DNA of 64,000 nucleotides. It comes from Gordonia iterans (GTDB lineage Bacteria; Actinomycetota; Actinomycetes; Mycobacteriales; Mycobacteriaceae). Numbering within the stretch: position 1 is the first letter of the stretch; each line of letters begins with the position of its first letter. Shown in pieces: positions 49,852 to 58,160 of this stretch. The position numbers and the translations under genes were made by a program. The DNA lies in NCBI RefSeq assembly GCF_002993285.1, contig NZ_CP027433.1, positions 1,674,001-1,738,000 on the forward strand, given 5' to 3'. A model generated the notes under the pieces. That model had not been told where the DNA came from and made no database searches. It was given only the letters and a program-made list of their open reading frames with translations.

Positions 49852-50432
49852 TGCGGACGTGGACGCGGCGCGGGGACGGTGCCGACCTGAGGATCTGTTC
49901 CAACCTGGAGAGCTACGAGTGCCAACTGCTCGCCTCGATGGTGGGTTCGACGTCCGAGCTGCTGATCGAGCGCGCCGACTCGGCACCGCGCGACGAGCTG
50001 ACCGAGCTGACCGGGATCCGCACCGGACACACCACCGCCCCGCGCGACGTGACGCTGGGTCGGCTGCTGCCGGACTTTCACCGCCCCGATCAGGAGGAGG
50101 CGCCGGCCGCCGGTCCGGTGGCCGCCGATCTGAACGGCGGGCTGCGCAGTATCAACGAGCCGCAGATCATCGATGCCAAGCTGGCTGCGGCGCGGGTCCT
50201 GCTGGACACGCTGCCGGCCGACGGCGGCGACGTGGAGTTGACCCCGGCGCAGGCCGACGAGTGGCTCACCGCGCTGAACGACGTCCGGCTGGCTCTGGGT
50301 GCGATGCTCGGGATCACCGACGAGCCGCACGCACCCTGCGCGGATGATCCGTACGCCGGGCACTACGACGTGTACCAGTGGCTGACGGTGGTGCAGGAAC
50401 TGCTGGTCGAAGCGCTGACGGGAGCGTATTGA
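49851..50432 (+). CDS. DUF2017 family protein
   Basis: This 193-aa soluble protein of the DUF2017 family has its function unknown but is nearly always next to clpS in actinobacteria (Rv1332 in M. tuberculosis). Recognisable are ESYECQLLASMVGSTSELL at the N-terminus and YDVYQWLTVVQELLVEAL at the C-terminus. Translational coupling to clpS suggests a link to proteolysis, which is inference. Confidence 0.9.
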   Translation: MRTWTRRGDGADLRICSNLESYECQLLASMVGSTSELLIERADSAPRDELTELTGIRTGHTTAPRDVTLGRLLPDFHRPDQEEAPAAGPVAADLNGGLRSINEPQIIDAKLAAARVLLDTLPADGGDVELTPAQADEWLTALNDVRLALGAMLGITDEPHAPCADDPYAGHYDVYQWLTVVQELLVEALTGAY

Positions 50433-51502
50433 ACAGGATCACCGATGTCCCCGGGATCGGTGTGGGGCATACGACGAGGCTGGACCGCGAGGTGACGGTC
50501 GGCACGCTCAGCGAAGCCGGACGCGGCTGGGCGACGGGGACGACGGTGGTGACCGTCCCGGACCGGTCGACCACCGCGGTGGACGTTCGCGGCGGCGGCC
50601 CGGGCACGCGGGAGACGGATCTGCTCGATCCGGTGAACACGGTGCTCGGGGCACACGCGATCGTGCTGTCCGGCGGCAGCGCCTACGGGCTCGCGGCCGC
50701 CGACGGCGTGATGTCGGTGCTGGAGCGGCAGAGCCGCGGCCTGCCGATGGACCTGCTCGGCCATGTGGTGCCGATCGTGCCGGCCGCGGTGATCTTCGAC
50801 CTGCCCGTCGGCGCCTGGGAGAACCGGCCCGACGCGGACTTCGGTGCCCAGGCGCTGGCCGCGGTCGGCGAGGAGTTCGCGATCGGGACCGTGGGCGCCG
50901 GGACCGGTGCCCGGGCGGGAGCACTCAAGGGCGGGATCGGGACGTCGTCGATCACGCTCGACGACGGCCCGGCGTGCGGCCTGACGGTCGGTGCGCTCGT
51001 CGTCGCCAATCCGGTCGGAGCGGTGATCGATCCGGGTACCGGGTTGCCGTGGGGCGGCGACGATCTGGAGCATCACGGGCTGGTGCCACCCGATCCCGGC
51101 GAGGTGGCGGTCTACGCGGGACTCGCGAACAAGGGCACGCCGCTGAACACCACGATCGGCGTGGTCGCGACGGACGCGGCGTTGTCGGTGGCCGCCACGC
51201 GCAGACTCGCCATGTCCGGGCACGACGGCCTCGCCCGGGCGATCCGGCCTGCGCATTCTCCGCTGGACGGCGACACCCTGTTCGCCGTCGCGACCGGTGC
51301 GCGGACGGCGGACGCGAAGGCGACGCCGATGCCGCTGGGAATGGACCCCGCCGCACCGTTGACCGCCGCGCTGTGCGAGGCCGCGGCGACCGCGGTGCAG
51401 CGAGCCGTCGTCTCCGCGGTGGTCGCCGCGACGACGGTCGGAGCGATCCCCGCGTACCGGGACGTGCTCGGCTCGGCCTTCGGGGCCGGGAGCACACGGT
51501 GA
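50429..51502 (+). CDS. P1-family (DmpA-like) aminopeptidase/hydrolase
   Basis: This 357-aa member of the S58/P1 family is a self-cleaving Ntn-type fold that includes D-aminopeptidase DmpA. It has [50 protein letters not shown] (cleavage region) and the C-terminal [14 protein letters not shown]. Substrate unknown. The likely start is TTG at 50429 with GGAG just upstream and a 4-nt overlap with DUF2017; a GTG 17 codons earlier would overlap more. It matches Rv1333 by order. Confidence 0.9.
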   Translation: MNRITDVPGIGVGHTTRLDREVTVGTLSEAGRGWATGTTVVTVPDRSTTAVDVRGGGPGTRETDLLDPVNTVLGAHAIVLSGGSAYGLAAADGVMSVLERQSRGLPMDLLGHVVPIVPAAVIFDLPVGAWENRPDADFGAQALAAVGEEFAIGTVGAGTGARAGALKGGIGTSSITLDDGPACGLTVGALVVANPVGAVIDPGTGLPWGGDDLEHHGLVPPDPGEVAVYAGLANKGTPLNTTIGVVATDAALSVAATRRLAMSGHDGLARAIRPAHSPLDGDTLFAVATGARTADAKATPMPLGMDPAAPLTAALCEAAATAVQRAVVSAVVAATTVGAIPAYRDVLGSAFGAGSTR

Positions 51503-52131
51503 CGGGCTCGCTCGCACCGGCACCGGAACGTCGTCCGTGGCCCAGATGGCGGCGGTGCGCGACGACGATGGTGTTCATCGTGATGGGGCTGTTCGTGATC
51601 GAGGCCGTCGACGCGGCGACGCGTTACCAACTCGATCAGGACGGGATCCGGCCGCGCTCGGCCGACGGCCTGGCCGGGATCCTGTGGGCGCCGCTTCTGC
51701 ACGCGGACTTCGCGCATCTGATCGCCAACGTGATCCCCGGAGCCGTGCTGGGTTTCCTATTGCTGATGGCCGGCCGGTTCCTGGTGGTGACCGCGGTGGT
51801 GTGGGTGGTCTCCGGCTTCGGCGTCTGGCTGCTCGCACCGGCAGGCACGGTCACGGTCGGCGCCTCGGGCATCGTGTTCGGCTGGCTGACCTATCTGATG
51901 GTGCGCGGCCTGTTCAACCGGCGCTTTCTGCAGGTGCTCGGCGGTCTGGCGCTGCTCGCGGTCTACGGCGGCATTCTCTGGGGCGTTCTGCCGCAGGGCG
52001 GGTCGGTCAGTTGGCAGGGGCACCTGTTCGGCGCGCTGGGTGGGATCCTGGCAGCCTGGATACTCGCAGGAACCGACCGACGCGGCGGTTCCCCGGACTC
52101 GGGAGGCACCCCATCGCTGACGGCCAGATGA
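51499..52131 (+). CDS. Rhomboid-family intramembrane serine protease
   Basis: This 210-aa polytopic protein has about six helices. The rhomboid active site is present: [13 protein letters not shown] in helix 2, the nucleophile in [14 protein letters not shown] (GxSG) and the His in [15 protein letters not shown] at 51499 overlaps the previous stop (GTGA), and the murI ATG overlaps its stop. Order matches Rv1337, but mec-cysO-cysM, which lie between Rv1333 and Rv1337 in M. tuberculosis, are missing. Confidence 0.93.
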   Translation: MTGSLAPAPERRPWPRWRRCATTMVFIVMGLFVIEAVDAATRYQLDQDGIRPRSADGLAGILWAPLLHADFAHLIANVIPGAVLGFLLLMAGRFLVVTAVVWVVSGFGVWLLAPAGTVTVGASGIVFGWLTYLMVRGLFNRRFLQVLGGLALLAVYGGILWGVLPQGGSVSWQGHLFGALGGILAAWILAGTDRRGGSPDSGGTPSLTAR

Positions 52132-52937
52132 ACGACGGCGAGACGAACCTCGCTCCGATCGGGATCTTCGATTCCGGGGTCGGCGGACTCACCGTGGCCC
52201 GGGCGATCATCGATCAGCTGCCGGACGAGGACGTGCTCTACATCGGCGACACCGCGAACGGTCCGTACGGCCCGCTGACCATCCCGGAGATCCGTCGGCA
52301 CGCGTTGGCGATCGGCGACGAACTGATGCGCCGCGGGGTCAAGGCGATCGTGATCGCGTGCAACACCGCATCGGCGGCGTGCCTGCGCGACGCCCGCGAG
52401 CGGTACGCGCCGATCCCGGTGATCGAGGTGGTGCTCCCGGCGGTCCGCCGCGCGGTGGTGGCGACCAAGAACGGCCGGATAGGAGTGCTCGGCACGGAGG
52501 CGACGGTGGCCTCGCGCGCCTATCAGGACGCGTTCGCGGCCGCGCCGGACCTGGAGGTGACGGCGGTGGCCTGTCCGCGATTCGTCGACTTCGTCGAACG
52601 CGGGATCACCAGCGGCCGGCAGATCCTCGGGCTGGCGGAGGGCTACCTGGAACCGCTGCAGGAGGCCGGCGTCGACACCGTCGTCCTCGGCTGCACGCAC
52701 TATCCGCTGCTCGCCGGTGTGATCCAGCTGGTGATGGGTGACGAGGTGACGCTGGTGTCGAGTGCGGAGGAGACGGCCAAGGACACCTTCCGGGTGCTCA
52801 CCGAGACCGACACGCTGCATCCGCACTCCGATCGGGGGGCCGCTCGGGTGTTCTCGGCGACCGGCGATCCGGAGTCGTTCCGGCGGCTCTCGACCCGATT
52901 TCTCGGTCCCACCGTGGGACATGTGACCCACGTGTAA
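52128..52937 (+). CDS. murI: Glutamate racemase
   Basis: This 269-aa cytoplasmic racemase makes D-glutamate for peptidoglycan. The two catalytic Cys are in [11 protein letters not shown] and [23 protein letters not shown] and [10 protein letters not shown] are also diagnostic. The start overlaps the rhomboid stop (ATGA). Confidence 0.97.
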   Translation: MNDGETNLAPIGIFDSGVGGLTVARAIIDQLPDEDVLYIGDTANGPYGPLTIPEIRRHALAIGDELMRRGVKAIVIACNTASAACLRDARERYAPIPVIEVVLPAVRRAVVATKNGRIGVLGTEATVASRAYQDAFAAAPDLEVTAVACPRFVDFVERGITSGRQILGLAEGYLEPLQEAGVDTVVLGCTHYPLLAGVIQLVMGDEVTLVSSAEETAKDTFRVLTETDTLHPHSDRGAARVFSATGDPESFRRLSTRFLGPTVGHVTHV

Positions 52938-53045
52938 GCCCCGCCACTTTCTGGTATCGGCTGTTGTCACAATGACCGGGTAACTCTTCGGTCAAGGCCG
53001 GGGTTTGGTACGGGTTTCCGGGCCCGGCGTGGCAGAGTGTTCCCC

Positions 53046-53825
53046 ATGCGTTTGACGGTCCTCGGGTGTTCCGGCAGTGTGAACGGCCCCGGCGCGCCGT
53101 GCTCGGGGTACCTGCTGCAGGCCGACGGGCACGATCCGGTGCTGGTGGACTGCGGACACGGCGTCTTCGGTGAACTGCTGCAGCACGCGAACCCGAACCG
53201 AGTCGCGGTGCTGCTCTCGCACCTGCATGCCGATCACTGTCTGGACCTGCCCGCAATGCTGGTGTGGCGCCGGTGGGCGCCGGAGAACGCCACCGGGCGA
53301 TCGCTGATGTACGGGCCGCCCGGGACCGCGCTGCGCATCGGCGCCGCGTCGTCGGAGTACCCCGGCGAGATCGACGACATCAGTGACACGTACGAAGTGC
53401 ACGAATGGGTGGACCGGCAGGTGGTGACCGTTCACGGGCTCACCGTCGAGCCGTTCAAGGTGTCGCACCCGCCGTCGACGTTCGGTCTGCGCATCACCGG
53501 CCCGGACGGCGAGGTCCTGGTCTACAGCGGTGACACCGGGTACGCCGACGTCGTCGTCGACCTGGCCCGCGAGAGCGACCTGTTCTTGTGCGAGGCCTCC
53601 TGGACGCACGACCCGGCTGCCCGCCCCGCCGACATGCACTTGTCCGGCGTCGAAGCCGGGCGCCTGGCCACCCGCGCCGCCGTGCGCTCGCTCGCCCTGA
53701 CCCACGTGGTGCCGTGGACCGACGCCGACGTGATCCTGGACGAAGCTCGCGAGGAGTACCAGGGCCCGCTGCAACTGGTCCATCAGGGCCAGGTCATCGA
53801 GGTCCGCCCGCCGTTCCCGGGCTAG
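53046..53825 (+). CDS. Metallo-beta-lactamase-fold phosphodiesterase (Rv1339-like)
   Basis: This 259-aa protein has the MBL metal motif HLHADHCLDL, GCSGS at the N-terminus, YSGDTGYADV and the final His-containing LTHVVPWTD. M. tuberculosis Rv1339, in the same position after murI, is an atypical class II cyclic-nucleotide phosphodiesterase, so a cAMP-hydrolase role is likely. The ATG at 53046 starts at the conserved MRLTVLGCSGS. In M. tuberculosis rph follows directly; here about 1.7 kb is inserted. Confidence 0.92.
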   Translation: MRLTVLGCSGSVNGPGAPCSGYLLQADGHDPVLVDCGHGVFGELLQHANPNRVAVLLSHLHADHCLDLPAMLVWRRWAPENATGRSLMYGPPGTALRIGAASSEYPGEIDDISDTYEVHEWVDRQVVTVHGLTVEPFKVSHPPSTFGLRITGPDGEVLVYSGDTGYADVVVDLARESDLFLCEASWTHDPAARPADMHLSGVEAGRLATRAAVRSLALTHVVPWTDADVILDEAREEYQGPLQLVHQGQVIEVRPPFPG

Positions 53826-53892
53826 GGCGGCGCCGTCGAGACAGTTTCGAAAGGCACCGCGACTGGTCGGCACCGTCGAGACACCCGCGATC

Positions 53893-53959
53893 GTCGCGGT
53901 GGTGACGAGCTGTCGCGGTGACGGGCGAGATGTCGCGGTGGTGCCGAGTTGTCGCGGTG
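53893..53959. repeat. Short direct repeats, GTCGCGGTG x4
   Basis: GTCGCGGTG occurs at 53893, 53912, 53932 and 53951, spaced 19, 20 and 19 bp, close to two helical turns. It lies between the phosphodiesterase gene and the left direct repeat of the inserted segment. Role unknown. Confidence 0.8.
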
Positions 53960-53966
53960 TGCCGGT

Positions 53967-54000
53967 CGGGCTGCCGGTGCCCGCGATGCCCGGCCCGCGA
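53967..54000 (+). repeat. 34-bp direct repeat, left copy
   Basis: CGGGCTGCCGGTGCCCGCGA and the 14 bases after it match 55674-55707 at 32 of 34 positions. The two copies bound the inserted segment between the phosphodiesterase gene and rph. Confidence 0.85.
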
Positions 54001-54084
54001 CGAAGACGCAGACTCGCAGCTGGTTGAGCCGGGTGACGCAGGAGCCCGTGTCGAAACCACCTCTCGCAACCGGCAGCGTCGGTT

Positions 54085-54398
54085 TCAGGCGCTTTCGTCC
54101 AGCAACTCCGCCAGCGGCACCTCGAGCGCCTGCCGCTTTCCAGTAGTTGCAGGTGGTTGGTGCTGATACCGACCTACTCGGCGAGTCTCTGCTGACTCAG
54201 ATTCCGCTGCATTCGCAACCGTGCGATATGTGTCCCGAGCTGCTGCGAAAGCCGCTGCTCGACAGGGGGTTGACACGAAGCGTAGGCGCCAGCAGCACCA
54301 AGAGTAGTCCCCAAAGAGTTGGTCTTGTGCTGGCGCGTGCTCGTCAGTGACTGATGACGGCCCGTTTCGGTGCTTCTTCCCCAAGCCATCGACCGCAC
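54085..54398 (-). pseudogene. Decayed XRE-family HTH regulator
   Basis: The minus strand reads EQRLSQQLGTHIARLRMQR then NLSQQRLAE, a clear XRE helix-turn-helix start. An in-frame TAG (54176-54174) follows, then VGISTNHLQLLESG in the same frame. The expected C-terminus (RQALEVPLAELLDESA) continues in another frame after an apparent deletion of about ten codons. The remnant is no longer a functional repressor. The start of the ancestral gene is uncertain. Confidence 0.75.
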
Positions 54399-54464
54399 GC
54401 GTCGCGGTCAAGGCCATCAACGACTAAGGTCACAAGGCGACCAGGTTTTCGAGGTGGATGGCAG

Positions 54465-54944
54465 ATGAATGGTGAGTCCTGCATCGTCGTCGACGGCGAT
54501 GTTCATGTCGATGATCTGCGCGCCCTCGTGGAGTCGCTGCCGGCGGCGCAGCCAGTGACCGATCAGTTCGAGCGAGATCACCCGGCTTCCACTCGGTACA
54601 AGGATCAACGAGAGCACTTGCTCGGGTGGCTGGGCGAGTACAACGGTCCGGGTGCATACGGCCGGAAGAACCCCTCGACCAGTGGTAAGCACTTCTACAA
54701 TCACTTCCGTTGCGCGCCGGGTCTGCTGTGGTTGGCCGAAGCGCTGGGAGAGACGGAAGCTACCCTGCGGTGCGGTGTCTCGCGTATCGAGGCGGCCGGT
54801 CGCAATCCGTCGAGTCAGTGTGCGGCGTTTCGCGCTGAGGTCCCGTGGTCACGAATCGTCGACCTGGTAGCGGAGCGGCCTGCACCGGTCGCGGGCCCGT
54901 CATTGGGCGATCGGCTGAGGCGACTCCGGAAGCGCGACCGCTGA
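54465..54944 (+). CDS. Hypothetical protein in the insertion
   Basis: This 159-aa soluble protein is not recognised. It has an acidic N-terminus (CIVVDGDVHVDDLRALVESL) and a central GEYNGPGAYGRKNPSTSGKH. A helical segment (APGLLWLAEALGETEATLRC) follows, and a very basic C-terminus (RLRRLRKRDR). No membrane segment or signal is visible. The ATG at 54465 has only a loose purine-rich stretch upstream. By eye its codon use is less GC3-biased than neighbours. It lies inside the segment bounded by 34-bp direct repeats, just upstream of VapBC. Confidence 0.65.
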   Translation: MNGESCIVVDGDVHVDDLRALVESLPAAQPVTDQFERDHPASTRYKDQREHLLGWLGEYNGPGAYGRKNPSTSGKHFYNHFRCAPGLLWLAEALGETEATLRCGVSRIEAAGRNPSSQCAAFRAEVPWSRIVDLVAERPAPVAGPSLGDRLRRLRKRDR

Positions 54945-54956
54945 GACCCATCGTCC

Positions 54957-54986
54957 GGCATGACATAAGCATGCTAGAGTCATGCC
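54957..54986 (+). promoter_or_regulatory. VapBC operator and leaderless promoter
   Basis: Inverted repeat GGCATGAC (54957-54964) and GTCATGCC (54979-54986) ends exactly at the antitoxin ATG. TAGAGT (54975-54980) is a -10 box 7 nt from the ATG, giving a leaderless mRNA. The palindrome covers the promoter, as expected for VapBC autoregulation. Confidence 0.75.
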
Positions 54987-55238
54987 ATGGCGAACCTGCA
55001 GGTGAAGAACTTCCCCGACGATCTGCACGCCGAACTGGGAGTGCGCGCGCGTGCCGAGCATTCGACGATGTCGGAGTACGTCACCCGGGTACTTCGGCGA
55101 GATCTGAGTCGTCCACGTTTCGCGGAGTGGGCTGAACGCGTGCGACGCGAGAATCCGGTCCTGCGCGAGTTCGACACCTCCGAAGCGATCGCGGAGGCGC
55201 GGGCGGAGTACGACCCCGACGAGCGTTTCGATCAGTGA
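54987..55238 (+). CDS. vapB: Antitoxin VapB (FitA-like ribbon-helix-helix)
   Basis: This 83-aa antitoxin has an N-terminal ribbon-helix-helix DNA-binding domain (LQVKNFPDDLHAELGVRARAEH then MSEYVTRVLRRDL) and an acidic C-terminal toxin-binding tail (EAIAEARAEYDPDERFDQ). It starts at the ATG abutting its operator and overlaps vapC by 4 nt (GTGA). It should neutralise VapC and repress the operon. Confidence 0.93.
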   Translation: MANLQVKNFPDDLHAELGVRARAEHSTMSEYVTRVLRRDLSRPRFAEWAERVRRENPVLREFDTSEAIAEARAEYDPDERFDQ

Positions 55239-55636
55239 CTCGACCAGCAGTCGTCGACGCGAGCCTCGTGGTCGACTCGATCCTGCCTCTGCGCGGGCGG
55301 GAATCCGGCCTCGCCGCCATGATGGGGCGCGAGCTGTGGTCGCCTGGAATCCTCGATGCGGAGGTGGGATCAGCCCTCGCGAGGCTCGAACGCCGGGGGA
55401 TGCTCACCGCTGACGAAGCGAGTACGGCGATCGACTTGCTGGTGACGATGCCGATAGAGCGAATTGCCCCCGAGGATCTGCTCGCCGCTGCTTGGCCGCT
55501 GCGTCACGGAGTGCGAGTCGCCGATGCCTTCTACGTTGCCGCAGCCCTCGCTGTCGAGGGTGATGTGCTGACTCGGGACGGGCGGCTGGCCCGGGCGCCG
55601 GGACTGCCGGTGCCGGTCACCGTGATTCCTCGATGA
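55235..55636 (+). CDS. vapC: Toxin VapC (PIN-domain ribonuclease)
   Basis: This 133-aa PIN-domain RNase is the toxin partner. Acidic active-site residues are visible in VVDASLVVD, ILDAEVGSALARL, VADAFYVAAALA and VLTRDGRLARA. The length is typical. GTG start overlaps the antitoxin stop. The pair lies in an insertion, consistent with gain by transfer. Confidence 0.94.
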   Translation: MTRPAVVDASLVVDSILPLRGRESGLAAMMGRELWSPGILDAEVGSALARLERRGMLTADEASTAIDLLVTMPIERIAPEDLLAAAWPLRHGVRVADAFYVAAALAVEGDVLTRDGRLARAPGLPVPVTVIPR

Positions 55637-55673
55637 CGCGGAGCACCTCGATCGGGAAGGCCGCTGGGGCGGC

Positions 55674-55707
55674 CGGGCTGCCTGTGCCCGCAATGCCCGG
55701 CCCGCGA
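55674..55707 (+). repeat. 34-bp direct repeat, right copy
   Basis: This copy matches 53967-54000 at 32 of 34 positions. It ends one base before the TAGAGT -10 box of rph, so the insertion boundary abuts the rph promoter. Confidence 0.85.
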
Positions 55708-55713
55708 TAGAGT
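55708..55713 (+). promoter_or_regulatory. Leaderless -10 box of rph
   Basis: TAGAGT lies exactly at -12 to -7 relative to the GTG of rph, and no Shine-Dalgarno sequence is present. The transcript therefore probably begins at the start codon. Confidence 0.7.
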
Positions 55714-55719
55714 TCAGAC

Positions 55720-56475
<756 letters not shown>

Positions 56476-56482
56476 GGGCGGC

Positions 56483-57139
56483 GTGAGCGACTCCGCGGGC
56501 GCGGCCCCGGCCGGAACGGTGCTCTTGGCCAGCAACAACGCCAAGAAGCTGGCAGAACTGCGGCGGGTGATGGACGGCGCGGGCATCCGCGGCCTGCGCG
56601 TGCTCGGTCTCGGCGACGTTCGCGCGTATCCGGAACCGGTGGAGAACGGCGCGAGTTTCGAGGAGAACGCGCTGATCAAGGCGCGCGCCGCTGCCGCCGC
56701 AACGGGGTTACCCGCGCTCGCCGACGACTCCGGGCTGGCCGTCGACGCGCTGAACGGGATGCCCGGCGTGCTGTCCGCGCGATGGAGCGGTGCCACGAAC
56801 GACGGCGTGGACCGCGATACGGCGAACAACGACCTGCTGCTCGCGCAACTCGCGGACGTTCCCCCCGAGCGCCGCGGCGCCGCCTTCGTGTCCGTGTGCG
56901 CCCTCGTGCTGCCGGAAGGCGAGGACGCCGTCGCGCGCGGGGAATGGCGGGGGCGCATCGTCGTCGAACGTCGCGGGGCGAACGGCTTCGGGTACGACCC
57001 GCTGTTCGTGCCCGACGACGACCTGGCCGCGGGACGCACCTCGGCAGAACTGACCGCCGACGAGAAGGATTCGCTCAGTCACCGCGGCAAGGCGCTTGCC
57101 AAGCTCGTGCCTGCGCTGCGCTCACTGGCCACGGAGTGA
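56483..57139 (+). CDS. rdgB: dITP/XTP pyrophosphatase (RdgB/HAM1)
   Basis: This 218-aa house-cleaning NTPase removes non-canonical purine nucleotides. The SNNAKKLAELRRVM N-terminus, NGASFEENALIKARAAA, LADDSGLAVDALNGMPGVLSARW and GANGFGYDPLF are diagnostic. GTG at 56483 is the start that gives the usual N-terminus. It is convergent with the DUF3817 gene. Confidence 0.96.
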   Translation: MSDSAGAAPAGTVLLASNNAKKLAELRRVMDGAGIRGLRVLGLGDVRAYPEPVENGASFEENALIKARAAAAATGLPALADDSGLAVDALNGMPGVLSARWSGATNDGVDRDTANNDLLLAQLADVPPERRGAAFVSVCALVLPEGEDAVARGEWRGRIVVERRGANGFGYDPLFVPDDDLAAGRTSAELTADEKDSLSHRGKALAKLVPALRSLATE

Positions 57140-57140
57140 A

Positions 57141-57173
57141 CGCCACCGGCCCGAGCCGGCCGGGACGGTGGCG
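57141..57173. terminator. Bidirectional terminator between rdgB and DUF3817
   Basis: CGCCACCG (57141-57148) pairs perfectly with CGGTGGCG (57166-57173), and inner GC pairing extends the stem. The gap between the two convergent genes is only 45 bp. No T-tract is present. Confidence 0.55.
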
Positions 57174-57184
57174 ACTGGGTGTCG

Positions 57185-57562
57185 CTATAGACCGAACTCT
57201 GCGCGCACCTCCTGGGTGCGCTTGTGCTCCACCCAGAAGGACAGGAACGGGATGGTTCCGGCGAGGCAGGTCAGAATCGTCTTGCCCGCGGGCCAGCGGA
57301 TCTTGACCGCTAGATCCACCGTGAAGATCAGGTACAGCACGTACGCCCAGCCGTGGACGATCGGGACCCACTTCATGATGTCGAGGTCGACGTCGTAGCC
57401 GTACTTGGCGATCATCTCGGCCACCAGGACCAGCAGCCAGACACCGGTGACCCAGGCCATCACGCGATATCGGACGAATGCCGAGCGGATCTTGTCGATC
57501 GGCACGGTCACCGGCCGGGACGTCGGGGCTGCCGCGGTGTCGGTCGACGGGTTCTCGGTCAC
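57185..57562 (-). CDS. DUF3817 integral membrane protein (Rv1342c-like)
   Basis: This 125-aa protein has three membrane helices (VMAWVTGVWLLVLVAEMIA, VPIVHGWAYVLYLIFTVDLA, ILTCLAGTIPFLSFWVE). DUF3817 family, function unknown; the same order rdgB-DUF3817-LprD occurs in M. tuberculosis. GTG at 57562 overlaps the upstream gene stop by 4 nt. A paralogue is at 42152. Confidence 0.9.
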   Translation of the reverse strand: MTENPSTDTAAAPTSRPVTVPIDKIRSAFVRYRVMAWVTGVWLLVLVAEMIAKYGYDVDLDIMKWVPIVHGWAYVLYLIFTVDLAVKIRWPAGKTILTCLAGTIPFLSFWVEHKRTQEVRAEFGL

Positions 57563-57987
57563 GTGGGGTCCTTCGGTGGTGCGGGCGCCGGACTCGGTTC
57601 GTCGAGTTCGGCCAGGTAGCGGTTGTACTCGGCGAGTGCCGGGTCCGGGGCGTCGTCGGCCAGCGCGGCGACCGCGGGGTCGTGCGCGGACGGCCGTTCG
57701 GGGAGCAGGCCCTCGGGGATCTCCGTGGGTCCGCCGCGCGTGCGTTCGGCTTCGGCGACCTCCGGGTCCGCCTCCATCACCACGAAGCGGCGGTAGGCCC
57801 AGAAGATCGCCACGGCGAACGCCGGCCACTGCAGGGCGTAACCCAGATTCTGGCCGGTGCCGGAGGAGGATTCGAAACGCCCCCACTGCCACCAGCCCAG
57901 TGCCAGGCACGCGCAACCGGCGACGATCACCAGCGCGATCAGCGCCGGACGGTGTCGCCGCCGGGGAGCCTGAGGGGAGTCGTGCAC
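57559..57987 (-). CDS. LprD-like conserved membrane protein
   Basis: This 142-aa protein corresponds by order and sequence style to M. tuberculosis LprD (Rv1343c). An N-terminal helix (ALIALVIVAGCACLALGWW) includes a lipobox-like VAGC; GWWQWGRFESSSGTGQNLGYALQWP is the conserved core, followed by a second helix and an acidic Pro-rich tail. Whether Cys is lipidated is uncertain. GTG start at 57987. Function unknown. Confidence 0.85.
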   Translation of the reverse strand: MHDSPQAPRRRHRPALIALVIVAGCACLALGWWQWGRFESSSGTGQNLGYALQWPAFAVAIFWAYRRFVVMEADPEVAEAERTRGGPTEIPEGLLPERPSAHDPAVAALADDAPDPALAEYNRYLAELDEPSPAPAPPKDPT

Positions 57988-58160
57988 GTCTTCGACGGTA
58001 CCTGGCCTGCGGGGGAGAACTCGAACCCGCCCGGCGTGGCCTCGACCACGCCGGGTCGGCGGGCGCGCAGGTTCGGCGTCGTGCGTCTACCAGCGGGTAG
58101 ACGAGCGGGCGAGGCGAGTAAGCTGACCCTAAATTCGCTGCCGAGAAGACGGGGTTTCGC

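Noticed and set aside
58104..58135. Iron box upstream of irtA (AAGCTGACCCTAA region)
   Set aside because: Only about 10 of 19 positions fit without allowing an insertion. irtAB is IdeR-controlled in mycobacteria, but the sequence here is too weak to call.
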